Positions 1 to 8,824 are shown, counted from the first letter of the stretch. The stretch is DNA of 64,000 nt from Bacteroidia bacterium (GCA_026003235.1 BPGW01000009.1:1-64000), one strand, 5' to 3'. Numbers and translations are program-made. The notes: generated by a model from the sequence alone, not told the origin.

Positions 1-2
1 GT

Positions 3-1281
3 GAAGACTTGGTATGGCGATTTGTGCCTTCTCAAAGCGGAGAAATCCGTATCCAGATATGGGGATGCAACCCGTACTCCCACTGGACCCTATACGAGGG
101 GGGCACTCCCCCTACAGACTGTAGCACCGGTCTGAGCGGCGGAACCTGCATAGATGAGGACATATGGGGTAGTGGTTACCGACGCCTTTACGCTTGTGTA
201 AACGCAGACCAAACCTACTACCTCGTCTTCAACCAGACCCAGAGCACGACCACCGCCACCAACTGCGGTAAGTTTGACAGCCTACTCATTGAGCCCGTGG
301 AAGTACCTATTTATGGGGCTACCTACGTCACGAGCCTGCCTTATAGCCACGGCCCTGGCAGCACACAAATCCAGCGTGACCGCTTTAACAACAGTAACTC
401 AGGAACCTGCGGAAACGCGATTTACAATGGAGGACCAGACTGGATTTGGCAGTTTACTCCCTCCACCTCAGGCAATGTAACTATAACCATCACAGGAAGC
501 TCTACCTACACAGGGTGGGCCTTATACTGTCAGGGGCAGATAACTTGTTCAGATGGCTTAGATAATGCGGCCTGTGTAAATGGGGCTATATATGGAGGAG
601 GGGATCAAACCATAAATGCTTATGTACAAGCCGGTATAACCTACCATTTTATTTTGAATCACTATAGCAGTGGAGGAGGTACTTTTAGCAACCTCACTAT
701 TTCGGCTCCTACGCCGGCTACGCCCCCCTCTTCCTATCCGTGCATGCCCCTTTCTCAAGGGATCACGGCGTGGGAAGGGGAGGTCTTGCATACCGGAGGC
801 CACCGTCTGTGGTGGAGTGTAGCGCCTTCGCTTCAAGTGCGGGGCTTTGTGGTAGAGGCAGGCAGCTCGCCTTCAGAGCTAACGCCCCTTGACAGCTTAG
901 GCTCTGACAGCAGAGAGTATGTACGAGTAGCGGCCCCCCCCCGGCCCCACCTGGTATCGCCTCAGAATAGAGACACCAGAAGGAGGGCATCTGGCCTCCT
1001 CTCTGCTACGGTTGGAAGGCTACTCCGAGCTCACCCTGCCTACCCTATCTGCCTACGTAAACGCAGCCCAAGCCTTACAAGTACAGCTCCAAGGATGGAA
1101 GGACCTTCCTCTCACCTTAGAAGTGTACGATCTTCACGGGCGGCGACTTTTTAGGCAGGACCTGCCAAGGCCAGTCAAGATTGCGAGCTTGCCCCTTATG
1201 CACCTTTCGCAAGGGCTCTACTACGTGTGGGCTCACCAGGAGGGCTACATAGCTAAAGCGCCCGTGTTCGTGGGGCCTTGA
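3..1281 (+). CDS. Secreted T9SS cargo protein, 5' end outside window, one frameshift
   Basis: The reading frame is already open at the left edge, so the start lies outside. Two similar beta-sandwich units are visible, one at the edge (VWRFVPSQSGEIRI) and one near residue 145 (DWIWQFTPSTSGNVTI), resembling the pre-peptidase-like repeats common in Bacteroidota secreted proteins. The frame breaks at a run of nine C (934-942). The next frame continues as WYRLRIETPEGG and then a T9SS type A sorting domain (LTLEVYDLHGRRLF, then LSQGLYYVWA) ending at 1281. Removing one C joins both parts (1278 nt, 426 codons), so this is one gene. The passenger function is unknown; export through the outer membrane by T9SS is inferred from the tail. 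Confidence 0.7.
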
Positions 1282-1306
1282 CATGTGATTTTGGCGCGCT
1301 TTTTGC

Positions 1307-1314
1307 TAAATTTG
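1307..1314 (+). promoter_or_regulatory. Bacteroidota -7 box TAAATTTG
   Basis: The box fits the TAnnTTTG consensus and lies 4 nt before the ATG at 1319, so the transcript is predicted to be leaderless or nearly so. The same geometry recurs across the window. Confidence 0.6.
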
Positions 1315-1318
1315 CTGT

Positions 1319-1723
1319 ATGCGACCCCTTTGGGCCGTTCTGGCCTTAGCGCTGGTGTGGGCGCAGGAAGAGAGTCGGACTCGTCAACCTACCGGTGCCC
1401 CTCCCGCCACCCGAAGCGTTCCCGTGCGAAGCGTCCCTCGCCCCGCTCCTGAAGAAGTCGTAATCATGGAGACCCTTAGCGGGAAGGTCGTGGAAAAAAA
1501 CGGCACCCCCCTCGGAGGGGTACGCATTTGGTTTGTCAACAAAGCCACAGGCCAAGTGCTGGGCGAGACCCGCACCGATGAAAAAGGAAACTTTGCGCTG
1601 GCCATCCAGCGGGCCGATACGCTCATCGTACGCCTGAGCCGAGAAGGAAAAGAGTTTGTAGAGCGAGAATACCCTATGGAGGAACTGATTTCCAGTGAAC
1701 CTGAGATTCCTTTCGCCCCATGA
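1319..1723 (+). CDS. Secreted protein with carboxypeptidase-regulatory-like domain
   Basis: 134 residues. An N-terminal signal peptide ends in LALVWAQ, giving a predicted Ala-Gln cleavage site. A Pro/Arg-rich linker (about residues 20-48) follows. The remainder (LSGKVVEKNGTPLGGVRIWF, then GETRTDEKGNFALAI) has the pattern of a CarboxypepD_reg beta-sandwich. In Bacteroidota this fold is often an accessory domain of secreted or outer-membrane proteins; here it stands alone. Its stop overlaps the start of the downstream subtilase by 4 nt (ATGA), so the two are probably co-translated and the protein may help that protease. No catalytic residues are apparent. Confidence 0.6.
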   Translation: MRPLWAVLALALVWAQEESRTRQPTGAPPATRSVPVRSVPRPAPEEVVIMETLSGKVVEKNGTPLGGVRIWFVNKATGQVLGETRTDEKGNFALAIQRADTLIVRLSREGKEFVEREYPMEELISSEPEIPFAP

Positions 1724-4700
1724 GGTGGATGGCGTGGGGGGTAGGCTTGCTTTTATGGGCGCAGGAGACCGTATGGCCCGGACGCCTCCTTTTTGAGCTT
1801 CGTGAGGGCTTCTCAGCTGAAAAGCTCCCCCCTGAGCTGGCGGAGCTGCGCGATAGGGTAGGAGGGCAGGTGCGGCTACGCTTCCCTCAACTGCCCTTGA
1901 AAGATCCTGCCAGCCGGCCCATCTGGCTCTTAGAGTACACGGCCGACTTACACCCTGCCTACGTGGCTAAACTCTGGCGCCGCAGCCCCGCCGTCTTGTA
2001 CGCCGAACCCGAATACCTCCCTGTTCCTTTCGCCGCTCGTCAAGAAGACCCCACCCAACTCACTTACCTCCCGAGCGATACTCTTGACAACCCCTTCCTG
2101 CGGCACCTGAGAGTAGTAGGGGCCTGGGATAGCACCCACGGTGATACCGCCACCGTCGTAGCTATCGTGGACACCGATTGTAAGTTTGACCATGCCGACC
2201 TCGTGGACAACATCGCCTACAACTGGAACGACCCTATCAACGGCTTAGACGACGACGGGGACAGCTATGTGGATAACTTTCAGGGGTGGGATCTGGTAGG
2301 GGCTTCGTATAGCGGTTCTGGGCCTTTTGCACCGGACAATGATCCTCGTCTACCGTCCAGCAGCGGACATGGAACATGGATGGCGGGCCTTGCCGGCGCT
2401 ACCACAGACAACACCACGGGCATAGCCGCTCCCAGCTTCAAATGCCGGGTTCTGCCTGTAAAGGTCGCCCCAGACAACAGCTGGGCCCTGTACGCGGCCT
2501 ACGATGGTATCCTATACGCTGCCCAGCACGGCGCCAAGGTCATCAACTGCTCTTGGGGGGGCACCTTTTACAGCCAAGCTGCTCAAAACTTCCTTCGGCA
2601 GCTGATACAGACCTACGACCCACTCGTGGTAGCCGCCGCCGGCAACATCCCCCCTGACACGCCAGCTACCTTTTACCCCGCTAACTACGAGGGCGTGCTT
2701 GCCGTGACCGGCGTGGATACCCACGATGTGTGGTGGGGCACCCTGCAGATTGGCTATGGGATAGACATAGCCACCACCGGCGAAGGCACCACGCTACACA
2801 GCTACACCGGAACCGACCATTCTTATTTTCGGATGGGGGCCACGACTTCGGGCGCAAGCGCTATCGCTTCCGGCTGCGCGGCTTTGCTGCGATCCTGGCG
2901 CCCTGACCTGAACGCCTATCAGGTAGCTGAATTGCTGCGCATTACGGCGGACTCCGTGGAGCCTCAAAATCTGCCCCACCTTCGCTATAGGCTGGGGCGC
3001 CGCCTCAACCTCGCCAGGGCCGTGGCCACCCGAGATACCCCCGCTTGCCGCATCACCGCTTGGAGAGCCTACGATGGCAATGACTCGCTCTTCTTCGCTG
3101 GGGAAACCTTCTTTCTCTCCGCCACGTACACCAACTACCTCGCCCCTGTCTCCAACCTCACCGTCTCCCTGGAATCTCTTACCCCCCACTTGCAAGTCAA
3201 CAGTGGGCCTTATATGATAGGCTCTTTGGGCACCTTACAGTCGCATACCCAAACCACGCCCTTCTTGCTTACCCTACAGCCTTCTTGCCCCCTCAACGCC
3301 AAACTGCCTGTGCTCTTTCGTTTCCAAGGGGATGGGGGCTACAGCGATTACCAGGTGATCGAGCTGACCGGATTGAATCCGGCCTATGTGCACCTGGACT
3401 CCGCTCAACTGCGCACGACCCTCTGCGGAAACGGCCGAGTAGGGTACTACGATACCCCTGCCAACACCCAGGGGCGGGGGGCCCGCTGGAGCGGCAGCAC
3501 AGAATCCTGGCTCTTTGAGGGAGGACTCTTTATCATAGACGACACCAGCGCACACCTCTCCACCCGGGCCCCCTTAGGAAGTATGTACAACCACTTTACA
3601 CCCACCCAAGCGGCGACCCACACCGTCCAGGGACTGTACGAAATCGGCGAAGTAGGCTATGCTGGTAGGGGGCGGTATCACCGCACCCAAGCCCCTCACT
3701 ATCCAGGGAAAAGCTTACGCTGCCCGCCGAGAACCCGCCAACCCCTTTGTGGCTTTCGTATACCGCCTTGAGAACTACTCTGCAACGGAGTCTTACCAGG
3801 ACTTGTCGGTGGGGTGGTGGCTGGACTTTGATGTGGGCAACAACCCCGCCACCGACCGCTCGGCTTTGCATCCCACGCTGCCCCTGGTGTACGCTTACAA
3901 CAGCGCCTCTTCCCGGTTTATCGGGGCGGTGCTGCTCTCAGGGCAAACCCTCCACCGGCGCATCGGAAGAGTGGATACCTTCTCAGCCATCCCCCCCAGT
4001 TACATCAGCCTGGCTCGCCAGCCGGGAGGCGTCACTTCCACCACAGGCGATGTGTTTACCCTGATTGCGGCCCGAGGCGTGGACCTTCCTGCGGGTGGAG
4101 CCGATACCGTCGCCTTGGCTCTGGTAGGTGGCTACTCCCTCACCGAACTTGAGATGGGCGCTGAAGCAGCCCTGGCCTGGTACGATTGCCTTGTGCGGGG
4201 TAATGCCCCTCAGGTAGACCTGGGACCCGATCGACGCCTCTGCCGAGGGGATAGCCTCGCTGGCCCGCCGGGCATGGTCAGCTACACCTGGTCCAATGGC
4301 TACGCCACCCCACTCATCTACCCCACTCAGAGCGGCCTCTACTGGCTTCTCGTCCAGGATGCCCAGGATTGCTGGGGCTATGATGAGGTGTTCTTGACCG
4401 TAGATTCCCTGGAAGCGGCCCAAGTACAATTCACCCCTGGCCTAATGGTGGCGGTGGGCCAGCCCTTCCAGGCTACTGAGCAGAGTGGCCGCCCTTATCA
4501 ATACACCTGGCGGCTCCAGACCCCCTCGGGCTGGCAGCAGTTTCCCGGCCCCAGCTTGAATTACACCTTCTCCAGCGCTGGCACCTATACGCTCCTCCTC
4601 CTGCGGCAGGACCCTGCGACGGGCTGCCAGGATAGCCTCGCCTGGGAAATCACGGTGACGGTCACTTCCAACCTGAGCAGCGCTTCTGGGGCGCCCACTC

Positions 4701-4909
4701 TGCACCCCAACCCCACACGGGAGGGATTCTGGCTGGGGTACCCCGCAGAGGCCGCGGGAAGCCTTCGCTTATACACCGCAGCAGGCAAACTGGTTTGGGA
4801 AGCCCCCCTGCAAAAGCCTGGAAGCTGGTACGCCCTACCACCTTTGCCTGCCGGCACTTACCTGTGGGAAGTGGGCCCTTACCGAGGTAAGCTGGTCCTG
4901 CTTCCTTGA
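1720..4909 (+). CDS. Secreted subtilisin-like serine protease (S8) with T9SS sorting domain; one frameshift
   Basis: The signal peptide ends at LLLWAQ and a propeptide-like region runs to about residue 110. The catalytic triad is visible: Asp151 (AIVDTD), His217 ([10 protein letters not shown]) and Ser377 ([12 protein letters not shown]), with the oxyanion Asn in VVAAAGN. Further beta-rich domains follow, and the C-terminus ([15 protein letters not shown], then [20 protein letters not shown]) is a T9SS type A sorting domain. The frame breaks at a G5 run (3668-3672). Removing one G gives 3189 nt, a 1062-residue protein. Start overlaps the previous gene by 4 nt. It is predicted to be exported to the surface as an extracellular protease; the substrate is unknown. 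Confidence 0.85.
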
Positions 4910-4916
4910 GTTGTCG

Positions 4917-4924
4917 TATTTTTG
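4917..4924 (+). promoter_or_regulatory. -7 box TATTTTTG of rpmB
   Basis: Lies 4 nt before the rpmB ATG at 4929. It decides the start: the frame is open from 4911, but only the ATG at 4929 fits both the box spacing and the normal L28 N-terminus. Confidence 0.6.
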
Positions 4925-4928
4925 CAGC

Positions 4929-5132
4929 ATGGCACGCGTATGCGCAATCACGGGCCGACGGCCCCGGTCAGGCTACAACGTCTCCCACTCCAATCGCCAC
5001 ACCAAACGCCGCTTTGACATCAACCTGCAAAAGAAGCGCCTGCCCCTCGCTCCAGGGATAAGTATGGAGCTCAAGCTTACCACACGCGCCCTCAAAACCT
5101 TGTATCGGAAAGGCTACTTGCGCACGACTTAG
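4929..5132 (+). CDS. rpmB: 50S ribosomal protein L28
   Basis: 67 residues beginning [20 protein letters not shown], the standard L28 N-terminus, rich in Arg/Lys, with the conserved C-terminal [14 protein letters not shown] component of the large ribosomal subunit. Preceded by its own -7 box and followed after 4 nt by the DUF3365 lipoprotein, with which it may be co-transcribed. L33, often adjacent in bacteria, is not here. Confidence 0.92.
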   Translation: MARVCAITGRRPRSGYNVSHSNRHTKRRFDINLQKKRLPLAPGISMELKLTTRALKTLYRKGYLRTT

Positions 5133-5136
5133 AAAG

Positions 5137-5766
5137 ATGGCTGCCAGGCTGCAGGTTAAGTTTAGCCTCTTGCTTGGAACAGGGGTTTTGTGGGGTTTTA
5201 TACTCATAGGTTGCCAGCCCAGCGGACCCAGTAAGGCCCCTCCACCCACAGAGGCCCCCTCCTCAGGCGCAAGCCAGCCTTACAGCGAACTCCGAACCCT
5301 GATGGACAGCTTAACCATAGCAAAGCAGCGCACTATCTTGGCCAAAGTTCTCTCTGTGGCAGAAAAGGAAGGATGGGCTGGGGCGGTGCAATATTGTAAC
5401 CTGGTAGCCGATACCCTCACCACCTACCGAGACGCCCGCATCTCTTTGCAGCGAGTAGCCCTGCGCTACCGCAAGCCTAAAAATGCGTTGGCCGATTCGC
5501 TGGACAAAGCCGCCTACAATCACTTCCTCCAGACTCGCTCCCAAGAAAGCCTGATATGGACAGCAGGGGAAGGGGAGGTTCGGTATTACCGCCCGATCTA
5601 TGTAGCGATGTCCCAGTGCCTCAAGTGCCATGGCGCCCCCGCCGACCTGGATGGCCCAGCCCTCGCCAAAATCCGCAAACTCTACCCCGGCGATAAAGCC
5701 ACGGGGTTTGCCCAAGGCGACCTCCGCGGCCTGTGGAAAGCCACCCTCCGTACACCCATACCCTAA
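5137..5766 (+). CDS. DUF3365 (Tll0287-like) c-type haem lipoprotein
   Basis: 209 residues. The N-terminus has a hydrophobic segment and a lipobox-like LIGC, so it is probably a lipoprotein. One CXXCH haem-attachment motif (QCLKCHG, Cys161) lies in the C-terminal half with the arrangement of the DUF3365/Tll0287 family, a periplasmic haem-binding or sensory fold. The protein probably binds haem c covalently in the periplasm; a role in redox sensing or electron transfer is inference. The last ~40 nt of the gene (from 5719) recur, diverged, at the left end of each downstream tandem unit, so this gene's 3' end was one endpoint of the local duplication. Confidence 0.75.
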   Translation: MAARLQVKFSLLLGTGVLWGFILIGCQPSGPSKAPPPTEAPSSGASQPYSELRTLMDSLTIAKQRTILAKVLSVAEKEGWAGAVQYCNLVADTLTTYRDARISLQRVALRYRKPKNALADSLDKAAYNHFLQTRSQESLIWTAGEGEVRYYRPIYVAMSQCLKCHGAPADLDGPALAKIRKLYPGDKATGFAQGDLRGLWKATLRTPIP

Positions 5767-5923
5767 GCCCCTTCTCTCCTACTTACAAAGTAAATGTACT
5801 CAGCAAAGCAGCCTTGCAAGGGGCAGGGAACTTTGATCTCCTCATACCTCAGGGCTTGTGTGTTCTTCACTGGCTTCTGCCCCATCCATAGGCTCTACTC
5901 TGGTAACAGAGTGTGTGCAAGGG
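5767..5923 (+). other. Intergenic stretch, possible decayed duplication remnant
   Basis: No convincing gene is present. Near its right end (about 5893-5906) ctctggtaacag resembles the anticodon-region sequence of the tRNA-Asn fragments that precede the other repeat units (ctctggttaacag). Sequence resembling the DUF3365 3' end starts again at 5924. This would fit a mostly deleted extra copy of the tandem unit, but the similarity is short. Confidence 0.3.
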
Positions 5924-6020
5924 GGCCTCTGCGGCCTATGGAAAGCTAAGGTCCCCCTCACGCCCCCAGCGCCTGAGCGACCGTGCAACCTTACTCCCCC
6001 TCTTATCCGTATATACCCTA

Positions 6021-6500
6021 ATGAACCTTTTACCTTTCAGTCGGCTCTTCGTGAGCGGACTGGCGCTGATGGGCCTACTCTGGGCCCAAAACCCGCAAAT
6101 CAAAAAAGTCCTGGAAAAAGCCGGTCTCAAGTACTCGGTGGACAAAGATGGAGACTTCAAACTTGTCTTTGGACTTGAAAATGATCGGTCTCAGATCGTG
6201 TTTATCACTTCCGAAACCGAGCAGATGGCCGACCAAACCATCGTAGAGCTGTGGTCCCCCGGTTTCCAAGCCGCCGATAACGAAGGGGCAGCGATATGGA
6301 CGGCCCTCTTGGCGGATTCCCAACGAAGGAAAGTCGGAGCTTGGCAAGCCGTAGTCAGCGAGGGGAAAATCATCGCCGTATACAAAGCGAAAATTCCTCT
6401 CTCAAGCCTTACGCCGGATTTCCTCAAGGCTGTCTGTATTGGTGTGGCTTCGGTAGCGGATGAAGTAGAGCAGAAGGTAAGCCAGGAAGACAAATTCTGA
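6021..6500 (+). CDS. Secreted YbjN-like protein, tandem copy 1
   Basis: 159 residues. The signal peptide ends at GLLWAQ. The mature part (KVLEKAGLKYSVDKDGDFKL … LPDFLKAV-type helices … VADEVEQKVSQEDKF) has the alternating helix-strand pattern of the YbjN/type III secretion chaperone-like fold, but no catalytic residues. The frame is open from 5913; I chose the ATG at 6021 because it begins the signal peptide and is conserved in all three copies. The protein is identical to copies 2 and 3. Predicted periplasmic or secreted; function unknown. No TAnnTTTG box lies next to its start. Confidence 0.75.
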   Translation: MNLLPFSRLFVSGLALMGLLWAQNPQIKKVLEKAGLKYSVDKDGDFKLVFGLENDRSQIVFITSETEQMADQTIVELWSPGFQAADNEGAAIWTALLADSQRRKVGAWQAVVSEGKIIAVYKAKIPLSSLTPDFLKAVCIGVASVADEVEQKVSQEDKF

Positions 6501-6524
6501 GAGGAAGCGGCAAGAAAGGAGAAC

Positions 6525-6553
6525 GGGGGCCGGCGCCTGCGGCGCCGGCCCCC
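6525..6553 (+). terminator. GC-rich hairpin, copy 1
   Basis: A perfect 13-bp stem (GGGGGCCGGCGCC) with a 3-nt TGC loop, 24 nt after the stop codon and followed by a short TCTTA. The T-tract is weak, so it may act as an mRNA 3' stabiliser as well as, or instead of, an intrinsic terminator. It could also shield the gene from the convergent tRNA-Asn. Confidence 0.65.
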
Positions 6554-6562
6554 TCTTACATG

Positions 6563-6612
6563 CGCCCGCTGCAGGATTTGGACCTGCAACCCTCGGGTTA
6601 ACAGCCAGATGC
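6563..6612 (-). pseudogene. tRNA-Asn 3' fragment, copy 1
   Basis: About 50 nt matching the 3' part of the intact tRNA-Asn at 7965-8037, through the T arm to the anticodon arm, then joined abruptly to DUF3365-tail sequence. Four substitutions relative to the intact gene, two of them in the T loop, argue that it is not functional. The fragment at 7264-7313 carries the same four. Confidence 0.8.
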
Positions 6613-6721
6613 GACCTCTGCGGCCTGTGGAAAGCTAAGGTCCGTCTCGCACCCCCAGCGCCTCACCAACCCCCTAAGTTACCTTGCAACCTTACTCCCC
6701 CTCTTATCCGTATATACCCTA

Positions 6722-7201
6722 ATGAACCTTTTACCTTTCAGTCGGCTCTTCGTGAGCGGACTGGCGCTGATGGGCCTACTCTGGGCCCAAAACCCGCAAA
6801 TCAAAAAAGTCCTGGAAAAAGCCGGTCTCAAGTACTCGGTGGACAAAGATGGAGACTTCAAACTTGTCTTTGGACTTGAAAATGATCGGTCTCAGATCGT
6901 GTTTATCACTTCCGAAACCGAGCAGATGGCCGACCAAACCATCGTAGAGCTGTGGTCTCCCGGTTTTCAAGCCGCCGATAACGAAGGGGCAGCGATATGG
7001 ACGGCCCTCTTGGCGGATTCCCAACGAAGGAAAGTCGGAGCTTGGCAAGCCGTAGTCAGCGAGGGGAAAATCATCGCCGTATACAAAGCGAAAATTCCTC
7101 TCTCAAGCCTTACGCCGGATTTCCTCAAGGCTGTCTGTATTGGTGTGGCTTCGGTAGCGGATGAAGTAGAGCAGAAGGTAAGCCAGGAAGACAAATTCTG
7201 A
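6722..7201 (+). CDS. Secreted YbjN-like protein, tandem copy 2
   Basis: 159 residues, identical in protein sequence to copies 1 and 3. The nucleotide sequence matches copy 3 and differs from copy 1 by two silent changes near codons 78-81. Same signal peptide (GLLWAQ) and YbjN-like mature part. The upstream ~100 nt carry the DUF3365-tail remnant instead of a recognisable promoter, so expression may depend on sequence duplicated inside the unit. Three complete copies suggest a dosage effect, which is inference. Confidence 0.75.
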   Translation: MNLLPFSRLFVSGLALMGLLWAQNPQIKKVLEKAGLKYSVDKDGDFKLVFGLENDRSQIVFITSETEQMADQTIVELWSPGFQAADNEGAAIWTALLADSQRRKVGAWQAVVSEGKIIAVYKAKIPLSSLTPDFLKAVCIGVASVADEVEQKVSQEDKF

Positions 7202-7225
7202 GAGGAAGCGGCAAGAAAGGAGAAC

Positions 7226-7254
7226 GGGGGCCGGCGCCTGCGGCGCCGGCCCCC
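7226..7254 (+). terminator. GC-rich hairpin, copy 2
   Basis: Same 13-bp stem and TGC loop as at 6525-6553, exactly 701 nt downstream. Confidence 0.65.
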
Positions 7255-7263
7255 TCTTACATG

Positions 7264-7313
7264 CGCCCGCTGCAGGATTTGGACCTGCAACCCTCGGGTT
7301 AACAGCCAGATGC
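7264..7313 (-). pseudogene. tRNA-Asn 3' fragment, copy 2
   Basis: Same 50-nt fragment as at 6563-6612, with the same four differences from the intact tRNA. The divergence therefore predates the latest unit duplication, or the copies have been homogenised. Confidence 0.8.
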
Positions 7314-7422
7314 GACCTCTGCGGCCTGTGGAAAGCTAAGGTCCGTCTCGCACCCCCAGCGCCTCACCAACCCCCTAAGTTACCTTGCAACCTTACTCCC
7401 CCTCTTATCCGTATATACCCTA

Positions 7423-7902
7423 ATGAACCTTTTACCTTTCAGTCGGCTCTTCGTGAGCGGACTGGCGCTGATGGGCCTACTCTGGGCCCAAAACCCGCAA
7501 ATCAAAAAAGTCCTGGAAAAAGCCGGTCTCAAGTACTCGGTGGACAAAGATGGAGACTTCAAACTTGTCTTTGGACTTGAAAATGATCGGTCTCAGATCG
7601 TGTTTATCACTTCCGAAACCGAGCAGATGGCCGACCAAACCATCGTAGAGCTGTGGTCTCCCGGTTTTCAAGCCGCCGATAACGAAGGGGCAGCGATATG
7701 GACGGCCCTCTTGGCGGATTCCCAACGAAGGAAAGTCGGAGCTTGGCAAGCCGTAGTCAGCGAGGGGAAAATCATCGCCGTATACAAAGCGAAAATTCCT
7801 CTCTCAAGCCTTACGCCGGATTTCCTCAAGGCTGTCTGTATTGGTGTGGCTTCGGTAGCGGATGAAGTAGAGCAGAAGGTAAGCCAGGAAGACAAATTCT
7901 GA
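7423..7902 (+). CDS. Secreted YbjN-like protein, tandem copy 3
   Basis: 159 residues, identical to copies 1 and 2, with signal peptide ending in WAQ. This copy is followed by the hairpin and then the complete, convergently oriented tRNA-Asn, so it probably represents the ancestral gene order (gene X, hairpin, tRNA-Asn). Fold assignment to YbjN-like is by pattern only. Confidence 0.75.
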   Translation: MNLLPFSRLFVSGLALMGLLWAQNPQIKKVLEKAGLKYSVDKDGDFKLVFGLENDRSQIVFITSETEQMADQTIVELWSPGFQAADNEGAAIWTALLADSQRRKVGAWQAVVSEGKIIAVYKAKIPLSSLTPDFLKAVCIGVASVADEVEQKVSQEDKF

Positions 7903-7926
7903 GAGGAAGCGGCAAGAAAGGAGAAC

Positions 7927-7955
7927 GGGGGCCGGCGCCTGCGGCGCCGGCCCCC
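7927..7955 (+). terminator. GC-rich hairpin, copy 3
   Basis: Same 13-bp stem as the other two copies, between convergent copy 3 and tRNA-Asn. It could terminate transcription from either side. Confidence 0.65.
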
Positions 7956-7964
7956 TCTTACATG

Positions 7965-8037
7965 CGCCCGCTGCAGGATTCGAACCTGCGACCCTCTGGT
8001 TAACAGCCAGATGCTCTAACCGCTGAGCTAAGCGGGC
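7965..8037 (-). tRNA. tRNA-Asn (GTT)
   Basis: A complete cloverleaf on the minus strand: acceptor GCCCGCT/AGCGGGC, D arm GCTC…GAGC, anticodon loop CTGTTAA (anticodon GTT), T loop TTCGAAT. CCA is not encoded. It is the only intact copy here, with two broken copies of its 3' part in the tandem units to its left. Confidence 0.95.
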
Positions 8038-8102
8038 ACCGCAAAGATAGAGCTTTCTGGCCATACGCAAACCGGTGCCCGATGAGTTTTGTTTGGGCAG
8101 AC

Positions 8103-8792
8103 ATGCATTACTGGATCATCGGTGGAAGCCATGGGATAGGACGGACGCTGGCAGAGAAACTTCTTGCTTCGGGGCATACGGTGGAAGTTTTCTCTCGCAC
8201 ACACGGCGACCTACCGCCCTCGGTGATTTGGCACGCTGGCGATGTGCTAAAAGACCTCCTCCCCGCTCTCCAAGAGCCTCTCCATGGGGTGGTGTACCTG
8301 CCAGGCTCCATTACGCTCAAGCCCTTTGCGCAGCTGAGGGAAAACGATTTTCGTAGCGACTGGGAAATCAACTTTTGGGGCGCGGTTCGGGCTCTTCAGC
8401 ACGCTTACCCCCTCCTGAAAAAGACACCTGGGGCGAGCGTGGTGCTGGTTTCAACTGTCGCCGTACAGACGGGCATGCCCTTTCATGCGAGCATCGCTGC
8501 GGCCAAAGGCGCTGTGGAAGGTCTTGTGCGGAGCCTGGCCGCCGAATGGGCCCCCACCATCCGCGTCAACGCCGTAGCGCCCTCCCTCACCCAGACCCCC
8601 CTCGCCGAAAAGCTCACAAACACCCCCGAAAAAATCCAGCAGTCCGCTCAACGACACCCCCTCCGTCGCATCGGAAACCCCGAAGATGTGGCGGAAGCCA
8701 TTTTCTTCCTCCTCTCCCCAGCCAGTAGCTGGATCACCGGTCAAGTCCTGGCTGTGGATGGAGGCATGAGCAGCCTGCGGCTCTTAGGATAA
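8103..8792 (+). CDS. SDR-family oxidoreductase-like protein lacking the catalytic Tyr
   Basis: About 229 residues. The N-terminal WIIGGSHGIGR matches the TGxxxGxG NAD(P)-binding motif, and the C-terminal ITGQVLAVDGGM matches the SDR consensus. The active-site region reads VLVSTVAVQTGMPFHASIAA then AKGAVEGL: Ser and Lys are present, but the YxxxK Tyr position is Ile (IAAAK). It may be a non-standard SDR or use another residue. I placed the start at 8103 because this puts the Rossmann strand at the N-terminus; an ATG at 8082 is also in frame. Substrate unknown. Confidence 0.75.
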   Translation: MHYWIIGGSHGIGRTLAEKLLASGHTVEVFSRTHGDLPPSVIWHAGDVLKDLLPALQEPLHGVVYLPGSITLKPFAQLRENDFRSDWEINFWGAVRALQHAYPLLKKTPGASVVLVSTVAVQTGMPFHASIAAAKGAVEGLVRSLAAEWAPTIRVNAVAPSLTQTPLAEKLTNTPEKIQQSAQRHPLRRIGNPEDVAEAIFFLLSPASSWITGQVLAVDGGMSSLRLLG

Positions 8793-8824
8793 CCTCCAAC
8801 CTGGACTTACCTTCTCAGGGAACC

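Larger units (their letters stand above)
5924..8014 (+). repeat. Three tandem ~701-bp units (YbjN-like gene, hairpin, tRNA-Asn 3' part)
   Basis: Units run about 5924-6612, 6613-7313 and 7314-8014. The second and third have an exact 701-nt period and appear identical until the tRNA region; the first has an upstream part about 12 bp shorter and at least two synonymous differences in the gene. Each unit starts with a diverged copy of the end of the DUF3365 gene, then the secreted-protein gene, then a 13-bp-stem hairpin, then tRNA-Asn sequence. Only the last unit runs on into an intact tRNA. The junction (…cagatgc/gacctc…) looks like joining of mid-tRNA sequence to the DUF3365 tail at about 2 bp of microhomology. 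Confidence 0.9.

Noticed and set aside
5913-6020. N-terminal extension of YbjN-like copy 1
   Set aside because: The ATG at 6021 begins a signal peptide shared by all three copies; the upstream sequence is a remnant of the DUF3365 tail.
6563-7313. Two additional tRNA-Asn genes
   Set aside because: Only the 3' ~50 nt are present, the 5' acceptor and D arm are missing and the T loop is mutated.
5924-8014. The tandem array as an insertion sequence or integrative element
   Set aside because: No transposase, integrase or terminal inverted repeats; the unit contents and joints fit tandem duplication better.
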